Source: an uncultured Clostridia bacterium (GTDB taxonomy: Bacteria > Bacillota > Clostridia > Christensenellales > Borkfalkiaceae). From it: DNA of 64,000 bases. The notes beneath the pieces are model-generated. The model was not told the origin of the DNA and made no database searches. It worked only from the letters and a program-made list of their open reading frames with translations. The stretch is from contig CALVLV010000001.1 in NCBI GenBank assembly GCA_944341075.1, positions 1 through 64,000 of the forward strand, in the 5' to 3' direction. The translations under genes and the position numbers were made by a program. Positions 16,887-25,332 of this stretch are shown here, piece by piece (the stretch's first letter is position 1; every line of letters starts with the position of its first letter).

Positions 16887-18536
16887 TTACTCCAAAGAGA
16901 CAAGATAGTAATATACCGGCTGCCCGCCGTAGTGGAAGTCTACCTCGCAGTCGGGGAACTCCTCCGAAACCTTTGCGGCAAGCGCCTCGGCGTCCTCTTC
17001 GGTGACGTCTGCGCCGTAATAGAGGGTGATCATCTCGTGGTCGTCCGTCTTGAGCGCCTTTATAAGCTTGAGCGTAGTCTCCTCTATGTCGCTGCCCTTG
17101 GCAAGTATCTTTTTGTTGTCAAGGCCGATTATGTCGCCTTCCTTGAGCTTGAAGCCGTTCATGGTGGTGTTGCGCACGGCGTAAGTAACCATGCCCGCGG
17201 CAACGTTGTCTATGGCGTGCGTCATGTTGGTCTTGTTTACGGCAACAGAACTTTCGGGGTTGAAAGCAAGCGCCGCGGCAAAGCCCTGGGGCACGTTTTT
17301 GGTGGGGATGACGTGTATTGTGCGGTTGGTGACAAGGTCTTTGGCCTGTTCTGCCGCGAGGATTATGTTTGAGTTGTTGGGGAATACGAACACGTTTGCG
17401 GCGTTTATCTTCTGCACGGCGCCGGCTATGTCCTGCGCCGAAGGGTTCATGGTCTGGCCGCCCTCTATCACGCGGTCGCACATCAGGTCTTTGAATATAT
17501 CGGCAAGCCCCTCGCCCGAGCAGATGGCAAGCATGCCCATCTCCTTCTTTTCGGCCTCTAACTTTGCCTTGAGCTGGCGGTTTTCCTCCAGCATGTTCTC
17601 TATCTTTATCCTGTCAAGCTCGCCAAGCTCCAGCGCGTACGAAAGCGCTATGCCGGGCGTGTTGGTGTGAACGTGCACCTTTACCAGCTCCAGGTCGCCT
17701 ATGCAGATAACACTGTCGCCTATCTGCATCAGCTTTTCCTTAAGCCTGTCTATGTCGGCAAGGGTGGTCATCTGCTTTAAATGGATGATAAAATATTCGG
17801 TGCAATAGGCAAACTCTATTTCGCCGAGGTCGAGGTTGATTATATCCGAGTTGTCGCCGAAGTCGGCCTCCTTTTTGGGCTGCTGGGCGTCTGTGGGGAT
17901 GTCGTCCGTGCCGATATCCTCGCCCGAGACCGCGGCAAGGAAGCCGCGCATTATTGTCATCAGGCCTACGCCGCCGCTGTCTACAACACCCGCCTTTTTG
18001 AGTACGGGCAAAAGTTCGGGCGTCTGGGCAAGCGCCTCGTCGCCGACGGCTATCAGCGCGTTGAAAAAGTCTACAAAATCCTTGTTTTTGCCTGCAAGCT
18101 TGGGCGCAGCCTCGCTCATCAGCCTGACTACCGTTAAAATGGTGCCCTCCTTGGGCTTGGAAACGGCGTTATAGGCAACTTTGGTGCCCGCTTCGAGCGC
18201 CTTGGCAAAGGTCTTTGTGTCAAAGCCCTGCTTGCACTCCCTTACCACCGAGCAGATGCCGCGGAAGATCTGGCTGGTTATAACGCCCGAATTGCCGCGC
18301 GCGCCGCGCAGGGCGCCCTTTGAAACGGCGTCGCAAATCTCTTCGAAGCGGTTGGAAGAGCAGGCGTTCATTTCGTTTATAGCCGACTGCATGGTCAGCG
18401 ACATATTGGTGCCCGTGTCGCCGTCCGGCACGGGGAAAACGTTCAGGGCGTCGACTTTGGCCCTGTTTATCTCTAACATTCTGGCACCGGACGTGACCAT
18501 CTTTCTGAAGTCGGTGCTGTTGATGACTTTCTGCAT
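16887..18536 (-). CDS. fakA: fatty acid kinase catalytic subunit FakA (DAK2-domain protein)
   Basis: A 549-residue DhaL-fold kinase that phosphorylates exogenous fatty acids held by a FakB (DegV-family) partner. The ATP/Mg site is DGDTGTNMSLTM with RGARGNSGVI and VVDSGGVGLMTI (residues about 35-210). A middle domain has EFAYCTEYFI, and a C-terminal DegV-like domain has FVFPNNSNIILAAEQAKDL. The ATG at 18536 follows GAGGAG; a TTG four codons earlier overlaps that site. It lies behind asp23 in the same order as B. subtilis yloU-yloV. A candidate FakB partner is at 53207-54097. Confidence 0.93.
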   Translation of the reverse strand: MQKVINSTDFRKMVTSGARMLEINRAKVDALNVFPVPDGDTGTNMSLTMQSAINEMNACSSNRFEEICDAVSKGALRGARGNSGVITSQIFRGICSVVRECKQGFDTKTFAKALEAGTKVAYNAVSKPKEGTILTVVRLMSEAAPKLAGKNKDFVDFFNALIAVGDEALAQTPELLPVLKKAGVVDSGGVGLMTIMRGFLAAVSGEDIGTDDIPTDAQQPKKEADFGDNSDIINLDLGEIEFAYCTEYFIIHLKQMTTLADIDRLKEKLMQIGDSVICIGDLELVKVHVHTNTPGIALSYALELGELDRIKIENMLEENRQLKAKLEAEKKEMGMLAICSGEGLADIFKDLMCDRVIEGGQTMNPSAQDIAGAVQKINAANVFVFPNNSNIILAAEQAKDLVTNRTIHVIPTKNVPQGFAAALAFNPESSVAVNKTNMTHAIDNVAAGMVTYAVRNTTMNGFKLKEGDIIGLDNKKILAKGSDIEETTLKLIKALKTDDHEMITLYYGADVTEEDAEALAAKVSEEFPDCEVDFHYGGQPVYYYLVSLE

Positions 18537-18595
18537 ATAACTCCTCAAAGTTCAAAACGCGCCCCTGCTTGCAAAGGCGCGCAAAAACACGGAGG

Positions 18596-18949
18596 TCAGA
18601 GCTTGACCCCCATGATATTAACGTTTACCGTATCCACTATCATACCCGAAAAACGCTCCACTTTGTACTTTACACCCTCTTTGAGCGCTTCAGCGACGGC
18701 GTTTATGGAAACGCCGTACTTTATGATGACGTAAACGTCTATATAGATCCTGTCTCCGCTGGTTGCGACTTTTATCCCCTTGCCGCCCGCGCTCTTCTTT
18801 TTGAAGAGTTCGAAGAGGGAATCTTTGAAGCGGCGGGATACCAGTTCAACGATGCCGTAACAATCCAACGCGGCGAATGCCGCAACTTTGGCGAGAACCT
18901 GATCGGATATTGAAATTTTACCGTAAACGTTGCTTGTGTTGACTGACAT
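18596..18949 (-). CDS. Asp23/Gls24 family protein
   Basis: A 117-residue member of the Asp23/Gls24 envelope-stress family (B. subtilis YloU type). The typical opening GKISISDQVLAKVAAFAALDCYGI is followed by a conserved GDRIYIDVYVIIKYGVSI block and an amphipathic VAEALKEGVKYKVERFSGM helix. It has no catalytic motif. It sits about 60 bases upstream of fakA and divergent from rpmB, the classical arrangement in Firmicutes. The exact role is not settled in most bacteria. Confidence 0.92.
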   Translation of the reverse strand: MSVNTSNVYGKISISDQVLAKVAAFAALDCYGIVELVSRRFKDSLFELFKKKSAGGKGIKVATSGDRIYIDVYVIIKYGVSINAVAEALKEGVKYKVERFSGMIVDTVNVNIMGVKL

Positions 18950-18968
18950 AATATCTCCTGTCTATGTT

Positions 18969-18997
18969 ATTTTATACTATTTGCTTAAGATTTGCAA
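18969..18997 (-). promoter_or_regulatory. promoter of asp23-fakA
   Basis: TTGCAA (18992-18997) and TAAAAT (18969-18974) are 17 bp apart on the minus strand, 20 bases upstream of the asp23 start. AGGAG lies just before the ATG at 18949. Confidence 0.65.
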
Positions 18998-19090
18998 GCC
19001 TTTCCCCAAAAATTGTTGCACAAATTGCCGCCCGCCGCCCCATTATTTTTGCACGGAGGCAAAAAAAATTGCATTTTGGCACGTTTTTGA

Positions 19091-19119
19091 TTGATTTTTT
19101 TTAAAACAGGTGCTATATT
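19091..19119 (+). promoter_or_regulatory. rpmB promoter
   Basis: TTGATT (19091-19096), a 17-bp spacer ending in TGC, and TATATT (19114-19119). It is divergent from the asp23 promoter. Confidence 0.7.
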
Positions 19120-19193
19120 TATATAGCCGTTTTTGAAAGCGGCTTTTATTTACAAATTTTTTGTAGAATTCCACCACGGAGGTGTTAAATACT

Positions 19194-19379
19194 ATGTCAA
19201 GAGTTTGCAGCGTATGCGGTAAGGGACAGACGTCCGGCAACAACGTAAGCCACTCCAAGAGGAGAACCAGGAGAACTTTTAAAGCCAACGTGCAGAAAAT
19301 AAGCTATATCGACGCGAACGGCAAGGCTGTTACCGGTTACGTGTGCACCAGGTGCATGAAGACCGTTGAAAGGGCGTAA
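19194..19379 (+). CDS. rpmB: 50S ribosomal protein L28
   Basis: A 61-residue ribosomal protein of the zinc-binding (four-cysteine) type: CSVCGKG near the N-terminus and CTRCMKT near the C-terminus, around the basic SHSKRRTRRTFKANVQK block. The ATG at 19194 is nine bases after GGAGGTG; the GTG at 19182 is inside that site. It is a single-gene transcript, divergent from asp23-fakA and convergent with the LRR lipoprotein gene. Confidence 0.97.
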   Translation: MSRVCSVCGKGQTSGNNVSHSKRRTRRTFKANVQKISYIDANGKAVTGYVCTRCMKTVERA

Positions 19380-19408
19380 CCCCTTGATCTGAAACCAGGC
19401 AGCTTGTA

Positions 19409-19436
19409 TGGCGGGCGGCGTTTATGCCGCCCGCCA
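19409..19436 (+). terminator. rpmB terminator
   Basis: A perfect GC-rich stem TGGCGGGCGGC/GCCGCCCGCCA with loop GTTTAT is followed by TTTTGCG. The T run is short. Confidence 0.65.
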
Positions 19437-19600
19437 TTTTGCGTTGCGCAAAAATGCCGCCAAGGTTCGTAAAAACATTGTCAAGGTATGCCGCAATGCG
19501 GCTGAGGGCGTGAGGAGATGCGGCGGCGTTGCACAAAAATGTGGCGCGGCGGCTGTTTGACAATAAAACTTTGTACTATCTGCTGCCCGCAATAATACAC

Positions 19601-19631
19601 GGCCCGCCGCGCACAGGGTGCGCGGCGGGCC
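19601..19631. terminator. strong hairpin between convergent genes
   Basis: GGCCCGCCGCGCA with TGCGCGGCGGGCC, a 13-bp perfect stem, followed by TTAATTT on the plus strand. It lies between rpmB (ends 19379) and the LRR gene (ends 19717) and could block transcription from either side. The rest of this 337-base gap holds nothing I recognise. Confidence 0.55.
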
Positions 19632-19716
19632 TTAATTTGCAATTATGCATATAAAACTATACAATATTCCGGCAACTGCGCACCGTGCACGCTAAAGCGG
19701 AGTTAAAAGCGCAAGG

Positions 19717-20883
19717 TCACTGCGGGGTGACAAAGTACCAATATGCAGCAAGGCAGTCGCCCTTTAAATATTCCGCCGCCCTGGCGCCATCTGCAAGCTC
19801 TGCCGAGGGCAGGTAGCCGCGGGAGGAATATTCGTCGTTATAGGAATAGTCGAACAGCCACTCCTCCGCCCCGTCGGTGCCGGGGAGCACGGCCTCGTTT
19901 TCCCCGGTTTCGGGGTCGTCTTCGGCGAGCTTCTGCGTATACAGCCATGCGCCCTTGCCTGCGGGCACGCTTACCGAAGACACGGAAGAGCCTTCGAAGG
20001 CGCTTGCTCCGAGGAACCCGACCCCTGCGGGAAGAGCGATGCTTTCAAGCGAGGTGCAGTACAAAAAGGCGCCGTCCCCCACCGACGTGACGCTGGCGGG
20101 CAAGGTGATTTCCGTCATGGCCGAACAGCCCGAGAACGAGGCATAGCCTATGGAAGTGACCTCGCCCAGCAGCCGCACCGACGTTATGCCGCTGCACGCG
20201 GCAAATACCGTGCCCTCTATCTCCGTTACGCCCGCGGGGACGGTAAGTCCGCCCGCAAGCGACGAGCAGCCGTAAAAGGCGTTCCGCTCTATAGCGGTGA
20301 GCGTTGAGGGAAGATTTATGGCGCACTCTTCAGTGCCGTTAACGCTCTCCAGAGCGGAGCATGCATAAAAATCCCTGTCGCCGACGGCGGCAAACCCTTC
20401 GGCGATGGTCACCGTTTTAAGCGCCGTACAGTAGGCGAACGTGCTGTAGGCGGTATCGAGAGTGGACGGTAGCGACGCCTGCGCCAGCGCGCGGCAGAAC
20501 GCAAAGGCCGCGCCGCCGGTGTATTCCACCCCTTCCTCTATGGTGACGGACTGCAGGTACCTGCACTGAATGAAGGCCTGTTCGGCCACGCCGCGCACGG
20601 GCGCGCCGTACAGTTGAGCGGGGATGACCACGCCCGAAGGCTTGCCGCTGAAGCCCGTTACAATAAAATAAGAGCCTTCGCCTATATCGGGGGTCTGCAC
20701 GTCTTGCTCCGTCTCTTCCGCCGAATACGGGTCGGGGGCGACCCGTAAAGTTTCCACCGCCTCGTCTTCGGAGTTATACAGGGTGTATTCTATGTATGTA
20801 TCCTGCGAGCAGGCGGCAAGCGCCGGCAGGCAGAGAGAGGCGGCACATACGGCCGCCGCAACCAATAATCTTATCTTCATCAT
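19717..20883 (-). CDS. leucine-rich repeat (BspA-type) lipoprotein
   Basis: A 388-residue secreted protein. The N-terminus is a signal peptide ending in the lipobox LAAC (about residues 21-24), so it should be lipid-anchored to the membrane. From about residue 85 to 310 it consists of BspA-type (LRR_5) repeats of roughly 23 residues with the pattern I-G-x-x-A-F-x-x-C-x-x-L-x-x-V-x-L-P (for example AIERNAFYGCSSL and SIGYASFSGCSAM). The C-terminal 70 residues are non-repetitive and acidic. Such proteins usually mediate surface binding; no ligand can be assigned. It is not in an operon. Confidence 0.85.
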   Translation of the reverse strand: MMKIRLLVAAAVCAASLCLPALAACSQDTYIEYTLYNSEDEAVETLRVAPDPYSAEETEQDVQTPDIGEGSYFIVTGFSGKPSGVVIPAQLYGAPVRGVAEQAFIQCRYLQSVTIEEGVEYTGGAAFAFCRALAQASLPSTLDTAYSTFAYCTALKTVTIAEGFAAVGDRDFYACSALESVNGTEECAINLPSTLTAIERNAFYGCSSLAGGLTVPAGVTEIEGTVFAACSGITSVRLLGEVTSIGYASFSGCSAMTEITLPASVTSVGDGAFLYCTSLESIALPAGVGFLGASAFEGSSVSSVSVPAGKGAWLYTQKLAEDDPETGENEAVLPGTDGAEEWLFDYSYNDEYSSRGYLPSAELADGARAAEYLKGDCLAAYWYFVTPQ

Positions 20884-20924
20884 ATATTATTTTACCACAC
20901 GGCAATCTGACCGTGACACAGGTA

Positions 20925-21118
20925 TGCTCAACCTGTCATTTCCGTGATGAGCGCAGCGGCGCTACTTTGCGGAGGACTCCCTTTGGGAAACCGCAAACCA
21001 AGTGAACCGCAGGCATACTCAACCTGTCATTTCGACCAAGTGAACCGCAGGCATACCCAACCTGTCATTTCGACCAAGTGAACCGTAGGTGAACGCGCGG
21101 AGAAATCTCTTTACATAC
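20925..21118. repeat. type-D repeats (TGTCATTTCGACCAAGTGAACC)
   Basis: Three tandem partial copies of a unit containing CAACCTGTCATTTC(GACCAAGTGAACCG), the last ending GCGGAGAAATCTCTTT. The same family appears at about 26866-26975, 34127-34180, 43775-43880, 49968-50005, 56503-56540 and 56685-56735. No coding potential. Confidence 0.7.
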
Positions 21119-21186
21119 TATTTTACCACACGGCGGCGGCAGGCGCAAGGCTGTGCGGCAAAATATATTGTGAAATATGCGGGCAG

Positions 21187-21233
21187 AAAAAAGGCGGCGG
21201 GCGCGGCAAATTTTGCCGCGCCCGCCGCCTTTA
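21187..21233 (-). terminator. terminator of the priA-spoVM gene cluster
   Basis: A 20-bp near-perfect stem (AAAGGCGGCGGGCGCGGCAAA with its complement) is followed on the minus strand by TTTTTTCTGCCC. It lies 28 bases after the spoVM stop and closes the long minus-strand cluster. Confidence 0.93.
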
Positions 21234-21260
21234 CAGACAAATGCAAACCGTAAACGCACT

Positions 21261-21347
21261 TTATTTGCGGCATATGGCCGCAAGCACTTTGCGCACGGGC
21301 TTGGGGGGTTTTACGCACACGACTATTATTTTTGACCTTTTGAACAC
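21261..21347 (-). CDS. spoVM: SpoVM-like sporulation peptide
   Basis: A 28-codon gene directly behind thiN; its GTG start abuts the thiN TAG stop, and AAGGGG lies nine bases upstream. The peptide reads MFKRSKIIVVCVKPPKPVRK and then VLAAICRK. SpoVM of B. subtilis is a 26-residue amphipathic peptide (KLPKFLGGIVRAMLG core) that recognises the curved forespore membrane and recruits SpoIVA. Here the KPPKPVRKVLAAI part aligns with that core and keeps the central proline. The position, rpe-thiN-spoVM then divergent rpmB, is exactly that of B. subtilis. Identification rests on both. The alternative is a chance short frame, which synteny makes unlikely. Confidence 0.78.
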   Translation of the reverse strand: MFKRSKIIVVCVKPPKPVRKVLAAICRK

Positions 21348-21953
21348 CTAAACATTCCCCTTATTGATTATTACAAGGGCGATATCTTCCCTGCCGAACA
21401 CAACGCGCGCCGACTGCGACAGCACTATGTTTGAAACGCCGCGGCACTCGCCGAAGCCTATCTGCGGCGGGTAAGAATACTTAAGCCCCTCGCTCTCCAT
21501 TATATGCAGGGGGACCGAAAAGGGAAACACAGATATGGTTTTGCCCTGAAGTCCGTTGAACGTAACGCCGCCGCGGGCGGCAAAAATTTCGGTATCTTCA
21601 GATATCATCTTTGCGGGCACGCCGCGCTCCGCGCAGTAATAGAGCAGCTGAAGGTTGCCTATAAAATGGTCTTCGCGCCCGCCGAAGCCGCCGTAAATTT
21701 CAATATCGTCCACGCCGTCGGCAAGCATCTTGCGCAACGCTATCTCGCCGTCGGTAAAGTTCTTTTCCGAAGGGTAGATCTCCTCGGGCGGGGGCACGGG
21801 GGACTCTTCAAGGCTGTCGAAGTCGCCTATGTTTTTATATATCTGCGCCCTGCCCTTTGCCCAGTGATAGGCGCCGTCGCAGCAGTATATGCGCACGCCC
21901 TGCGGCAACCTGCCCGTGTACGGCGTGCCGTTTAAAAGCAGAACGCCCTTCAT
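21348..21953 (-). CDS. thiN: thiamine pyrophosphokinase
   Basis: A 201-residue enzyme that converts thiamine plus ATP to thiamine diphosphate and AMP. Active-site motifs are YCCDGAYHWAKG near the N-terminus, NIGDFDSLEES and GGREDHFIGNLQLL; the C-terminal beta domain has SEGLKYSYP and SNIVLSQSARV. Length is typical. It overlaps rpe by four bases (ATGA) and is followed immediately by spoVM, so the three are translationally linked. Confidence 0.94.
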   Translation of the reverse strand: MKGVLLLNGTPYTGRLPQGVRIYCCDGAYHWAKGRAQIYKNIGDFDSLEESPVPPPEEIYPSEKNFTDGEIALRKMLADGVDDIEIYGGFGGREDHFIGNLQLLYYCAERGVPAKMISEDTEIFAARGGVTFNGLQGKTISVFPFSVPLHIMESEGLKYSYPPQIGFGECRGVSNIVLSQSARVVFGREDIALVIINKGNV

Positions 21954-22618
21954 TGCCCGCGCACTTCCCTTACGGCGGCAGCAAAGTCGGGCGCGCCGAA
22001 GATGGCCGAGCCTGCAACCAGCACGTTTGCGCCCGCCTCGCGGCAGAGTTTTGCGGTGGCGGCGTTCACACCGCCGTCGACCTCTATATCCATATCGGGT
22101 TTGCCGATAGTTACGGCATATGCGCGCGCCGATTTGATTTTATCGAGGGCACCCTGTATAAATTTCTGCCCGCCGTAGCCGGGGAATACCGACATTATCA
22201 GCACCATGTCGCACAGGGTAAATACGGGGAATATCTTTTCCACGGGCACGTCGGGGTTGACCACCGCGCCGCACTTTACGCCGTATGACTTTATGAGTTT
22301 TAACGTCTCTTCAAGGTATGTCTGGGAGATCTTGGCGCACGCCTCGTAGTGCACGGTTATTATGTCCGCACCCGCCTCTGCAAAAAATTTTATCTGCGTT
22401 TTGGGGTGCTCTATCATCAGGTGCACGTCGAGCGGAAGCCTTGTTAGCGGGCGTATATTCTTCACCATCTGCCCGCCGAAGGTTATAGGTTCCACAAAGG
22501 TACCGTCCATTACGTCGCAGTGAATGAGGTCGGCGCCGCCCTCTTCGCAGAGTTTTACCGCCTCGCCCATGCGCGAAAAGTCGGCCGAAAGTATTGAAGG
22601 CGCAATTTTTGTGTACAT
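21950..22618 (-). CDS. rpe: ribulose-phosphate 3-epimerase
   Basis: A 222-residue TIM-barrel enzyme of the pentose phosphate pathway, interconverting ribulose-5-phosphate and xylulose-5-phosphate. Signature blocks are APSILSADF, DLIHCDVMDGTFV, LDVHLMIEHP, MSVFPGYGGQKFI and IEVDGGVN; the two catalytic aspartates are in DVMDG and EVDGG. AGGAGAG lies seven bases before ATG 22618. In B. subtilis prpC-prkC-rsgA precede it; here the upstream gene is rlmN, beyond a repeat-filled gap. Confidence 0.96.
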   Translation of the reverse strand: MYTKIAPSILSADFSRMGEAVKLCEEGGADLIHCDVMDGTFVEPITFGGQMVKNIRPLTRLPLDVHLMIEHPKTQIKFFAEAGADIITVHYEACAKISQTYLEETLKLIKSYGVKCGAVVNPDVPVEKIFPVFTLCDMVLIMSVFPGYGGQKFIQGALDKIKSARAYAVTIGKPDMDIEVDGGVNAATAKLCREAGANVLVAGSAIFGAPDFAAAVREVRGQ

Positions 22619-22740
22619 AAGATACTCTCCTGTAAAATCTATCATTTCCCCGCATGATTTTATACTGTATTTATATAGTTTGTATAGCTTTTATGCCGTT
22701 TGCCCGCATTCTAACCTTATCCAAAAGCAATTTATAACTT

Positions 22741-23017
22741 CATAGAAGCAAGCGAAAATCCCCCCTGACTTGCCTTTGGCAAGCCTTCCCCCCCTTTGGC
22801 AAGGGAGGCAAGGAAACGTGCAGAAGTTGTGAAGGTATATTTTAATAATTAACGTGCGCAAGGCGAATTTAGTTCGCCGTTAAGCGCGTCACAATTTGCC
22901 GCGAGAGCGGGCTCACCGGAAGTGAATTCGCGCGACTACATATTTGTGGGCCCTTAAGGGTCGCGCGAAGAGAAACATGGTTTCTCAAACTCATCAAAAA
23001 TTAACTCTGGCCGAGAG
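22741..23017 (-). repeat. composite intergenic repeat between rpe and rlmN
   Basis: From left to right: a fragment of the type-B end (ACTTCATAGAAGCAAGCGA near 22738-22756), a purine/pyrimidine-rich CCCCCC...AAGGGAGG stretch, then a type-A copy read on the minus strand. The type-A copy begins at the 3' end of rlmN with a perfect 17-bp hairpin (22992-23030) and continues with GAGAAACCATG, CGCGCGACCCTTAAGGGCCC and CGCGAATTCACTTCCGGTGAG. The middle ~150 bases of the full-length type-A copies are missing. Confidence 0.75.
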
Positions 23018-24055
23018 TTAATTTTTGATGAAATTTATTCTCAGTTGGCCGCAGGCGCCACCAATATCTGCCCCCATCCTTCTGCGCAGCGTGGCGGATA
23101 TGCCGCCTTCGGTGAGCGTTTTTAAAAAGGCCTGCGCACCGCGTTCAGAGGCGGCCATAAGCTTGCGCTCCTTTACCTCGTTCAGGCGTATAAGGTTGAC
23201 GTGGCAGGGCCTGCCCTTTAAAAGTGCGATGAGCGCCTTTGCGTGCGCCTCGTCGCTGTTTTCGCCCTCTATGAGCGAATATTCGAATATATACCGCCTG
23301 CCCGTCTTTTGGAAATAGTTGGAGCAGGCGTCTAAAATTTCTGAAATTTTATACCGCTTTGCTATGGGCATGGTACGGGCGCGCTCTTCATCGGTGACGT
23401 TGTGGAGCGACACGGTGAGGTTGAGCGGCAGGCCCTCTTCGGCCAGGTCGTACATCTTTGGCACCAGCCCGCACGTGGACAGGCTTACGTTGCGCGGGGA
23501 TATGTTTATGCCCCCTTCCGCCGCCATGTCGCGCACAAATTTTACTACGTTTTCGTAGTTATCCAGCGGTTCGCCGCTGCCCATTAGCACTACGTTTGTA
23601 ACCTGCCTTTTTGCGGCAGTGCCGCCGTGCAGCGCGTTTACCTTTAACACCTGCGATAAAATTTCGCCCGAGCTTAAATTGCGAACCAGCCCGCCGAGCG
23701 TGCTTGCGCAGAACTTACAACCCATGCGGCAGCCCACCTGGGTGGACACGCACTGCGTGTTGCCGTACTTGTACTTCATTAAAACGCCCTCTATTATGTT
23801 GCCGTCGGCAAGGCGGAACAGGTACTTTTCGGTGCCGTCGGCAGAGGTGAGCGTCTTGACGATCTCCAGCGGGCAGTCCTCAAACCGTTCCAGAAGTTGC
23901 GCTATAAAGGCCTTGGGCAGCGCGGGGATATCGCTTAAGTTGTGCCCGCGCATTATGCCGTCGTACAGCTGCTTTGCACGGAAGGGCTTTTCGCCCATCT
24001 CCGAAACGAGCGCAGAAAGCTGTTTTAAGTTGTAGTCCTGAATTATCTCTTTCAT
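23018..24055 (-). CDS. rlmN: 23S rRNA (adenine2503-C2)/tRNA methyltransferase RlmN
   Basis: A 345-residue radical-SAM enzyme that methylates A2503 of 23S rRNA and A37 of some tRNAs. The 4Fe-4S motif is CRMGCKFCAST (about residue 110). The methyl-carrying cysteine near the C-terminus is in GGACGQLRINF, and the GSGEPLDNYENV and SLSTCGLVP blocks are typical. Length is normal. Its last codons and stop form one arm of a perfect hairpin that continues into a type-A repeat (22992-23030). It follows rsmB after 41 bases, in the B. subtilis order. Confidence 0.96.
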   Translation of the reverse strand: MKEIIQDYNLKQLSALVSEMGEKPFRAKQLYDGIMRGHNLSDIPALPKAFIAQLLERFEDCPLEIVKTLTSADGTEKYLFRLADGNIIEGVLMKYKYGNTQCVSTQVGCRMGCKFCASTLGGLVRNLSSGEILSQVLKVNALHGGTAAKRQVTNVVLMGSGEPLDNYENVVKFVRDMAAEGGINISPRNVSLSTCGLVPKMYDLAEEGLPLNLTVSLHNVTDEERARTMPIAKRYKISEILDACSNYFQKTGRRYIFEYSLIEGENSDEAHAKALIALLKGRPCHVNLIRLNEVKERKLMAASERGAQAFLKTLTEGGISATLRRRMGADIGGACGQLRINFIKN

Positions 24056-24096
24056 GTCTGAAAAACGTATTTATTGCGGTATATGTTTGGGTGAAT

Positions 24097-25332
24097 TCAG
24101 TTTTTGCGCACAAGCTTTGTAACAAAAAAGCCCGCGCCCAGCGATATGTGGGGAAGAAACTGCAGCCCGAACTTTGTTTTGCGCGAAGGCAGTGCGCAGT
24201 CCGGTATGCACAGCTCAAATTCCGGGTGTGCCGAGAGGAAATTGAAAACTATGCTGTCGTTCTCCTCGGGCAGAATGGAGCAGGTGGAATAGTAGAGTGC
24301 ACCGCCCGGTTTTACATAGCGGGAGCTGTTGCCGATTATTGCAAGCTGCGTTTGGGTGAGAGAGGCTATGTCCTCCTCCCGCCTGAACAGCTTTATATCG
24401 GGGTTTTCGTTTATTACGCCCGTGCCCGAACAGGGCACGTCGCACAGCACGCTGTCGAAGGCGCCCTCCCATTCGGGGTTGAACACGGCGGCGTCGCCCC
24501 GGCATATCTCCACATTGTGCGCGCCCATGCGGGAGGCATAGCTTTGAATGAGCTGAACGCGGTGGGGGTGCAGCTCCTGCGAAGTGACGCGGCCGCACTT
24601 TTTGGCGAGAAGAACGCTCTTGCCGCCGGGCGCCGCGCAGGCGTCCAGCAGGCTTTCACACGGGGATATTACCGAACAGATGGCTACCGAGCCCACCGAC
24701 TGGAAGGTGTAGTCGCCGGCGTCGTAATTTTCGTCGCGCACAAAATTTTTGAAGATATACACGTGCTCGAAGGGCGTGGCAATGTGTTCGCGGGAAAGGT
24801 ACTCCCCCTCACCCCGCTCAAAACGCACGCATACGCCCTGCGATGGCGCGGAGAGGATATCGTATGCCTCCGACTTGTAGCTGCGGCGCACCCGCTTTGC
24901 CAGCCACAGCGGAGCGCTTGCCTGCACTGACAGCAGTTCCGCACCGCCCTGCGGGAGCGGCGGCAGCTTATACGAGCGCAGAAAGGCGTTTACAAACCCT
25001 GCGGCGCCGCCCTTGCCCAGCTTTTTTGCAAGCTCTACGGCGCAGTCGGCGACCATATAGCCGTGCTTGCCCATAAATTCCAGCATATACAGCGCTATTT
25101 TGAGCACCAGCCGCACGGCCGATTTTGGCGCCTTTTGGCAATTTGCCCCTATGATATAGCTTAAATACACGTCCTTTTCAAGCACACCGTAGCATATGAG
25201 CGAGGTGCGCGCACGCGCGGAAGGTTCCACCGGCACCGAGGCAAGCGCCTGCTTTAAATAGGTGCCCTTTGAATACACTTCCGAAAGGACGAGATAGGGG
25301 TCTGTGAGGGGATTATTCAAGAATATCACCAA
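24097..25332 (-). CDS. rsmB: 16S rRNA (cytosine967-C5)-methyltransferase RsmB
   Basis: A 411-residue enzyme with an N-terminal NusB-like RNA-binding domain (about 1-140) and a C-terminal class I methyltransferase domain. The SAM site is LLDACAAPGGKSVLLAKK; the two catalytic cysteines are in DVPCSGTGV and STCSILPEEN. Its start overlaps the fmt stop by 20 bases, indicating translational coupling. The N-terminal domain is a little shorter than in E. coli RsmB. Confidence 0.93.
   Translation of the reverse strand: MVIFLNNPLTDPYLVLSEVYSKGTYLKQALASVPVEPSARARTSLICYGVLEKDVYLSYIIGANCQKAPKSAVRLVLKIALYMLEFMGKHGYMVADCAVELAKKLGKGGAAGFVNAFLRSYKLPPLPQGGAELLSVQASAPLWLAKRVRRSYKSEAYDILSAPSQGVCVRFERGEGEYLSREHIATPFEHVYIFKNFVRDENYDAGDYTFQSVGSVAICSVISPCESLLDACAAPGGKSVLLAKKCGRVTSQELHPHRVQLIQSYASRMGAHNVEICRGDAAVFNPEWEGAFDSVLCDVPCSGTGVINENPDIKLFRREEDIASLTQTQLAIIGNSSRYVKPGGALYYSTCSILPEENDSIVFNFLSAHPEFELCIPDCALPSRKTKFGLQFLPHISLGAGFFVTKLVRKN

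Noticed and set aside
19330-19563. Minus-strand frame between rpmB and the LRR gene
   Set aside because: It overlaps rpmB antisense, has no ribosome binding site and no recognisable protein character.
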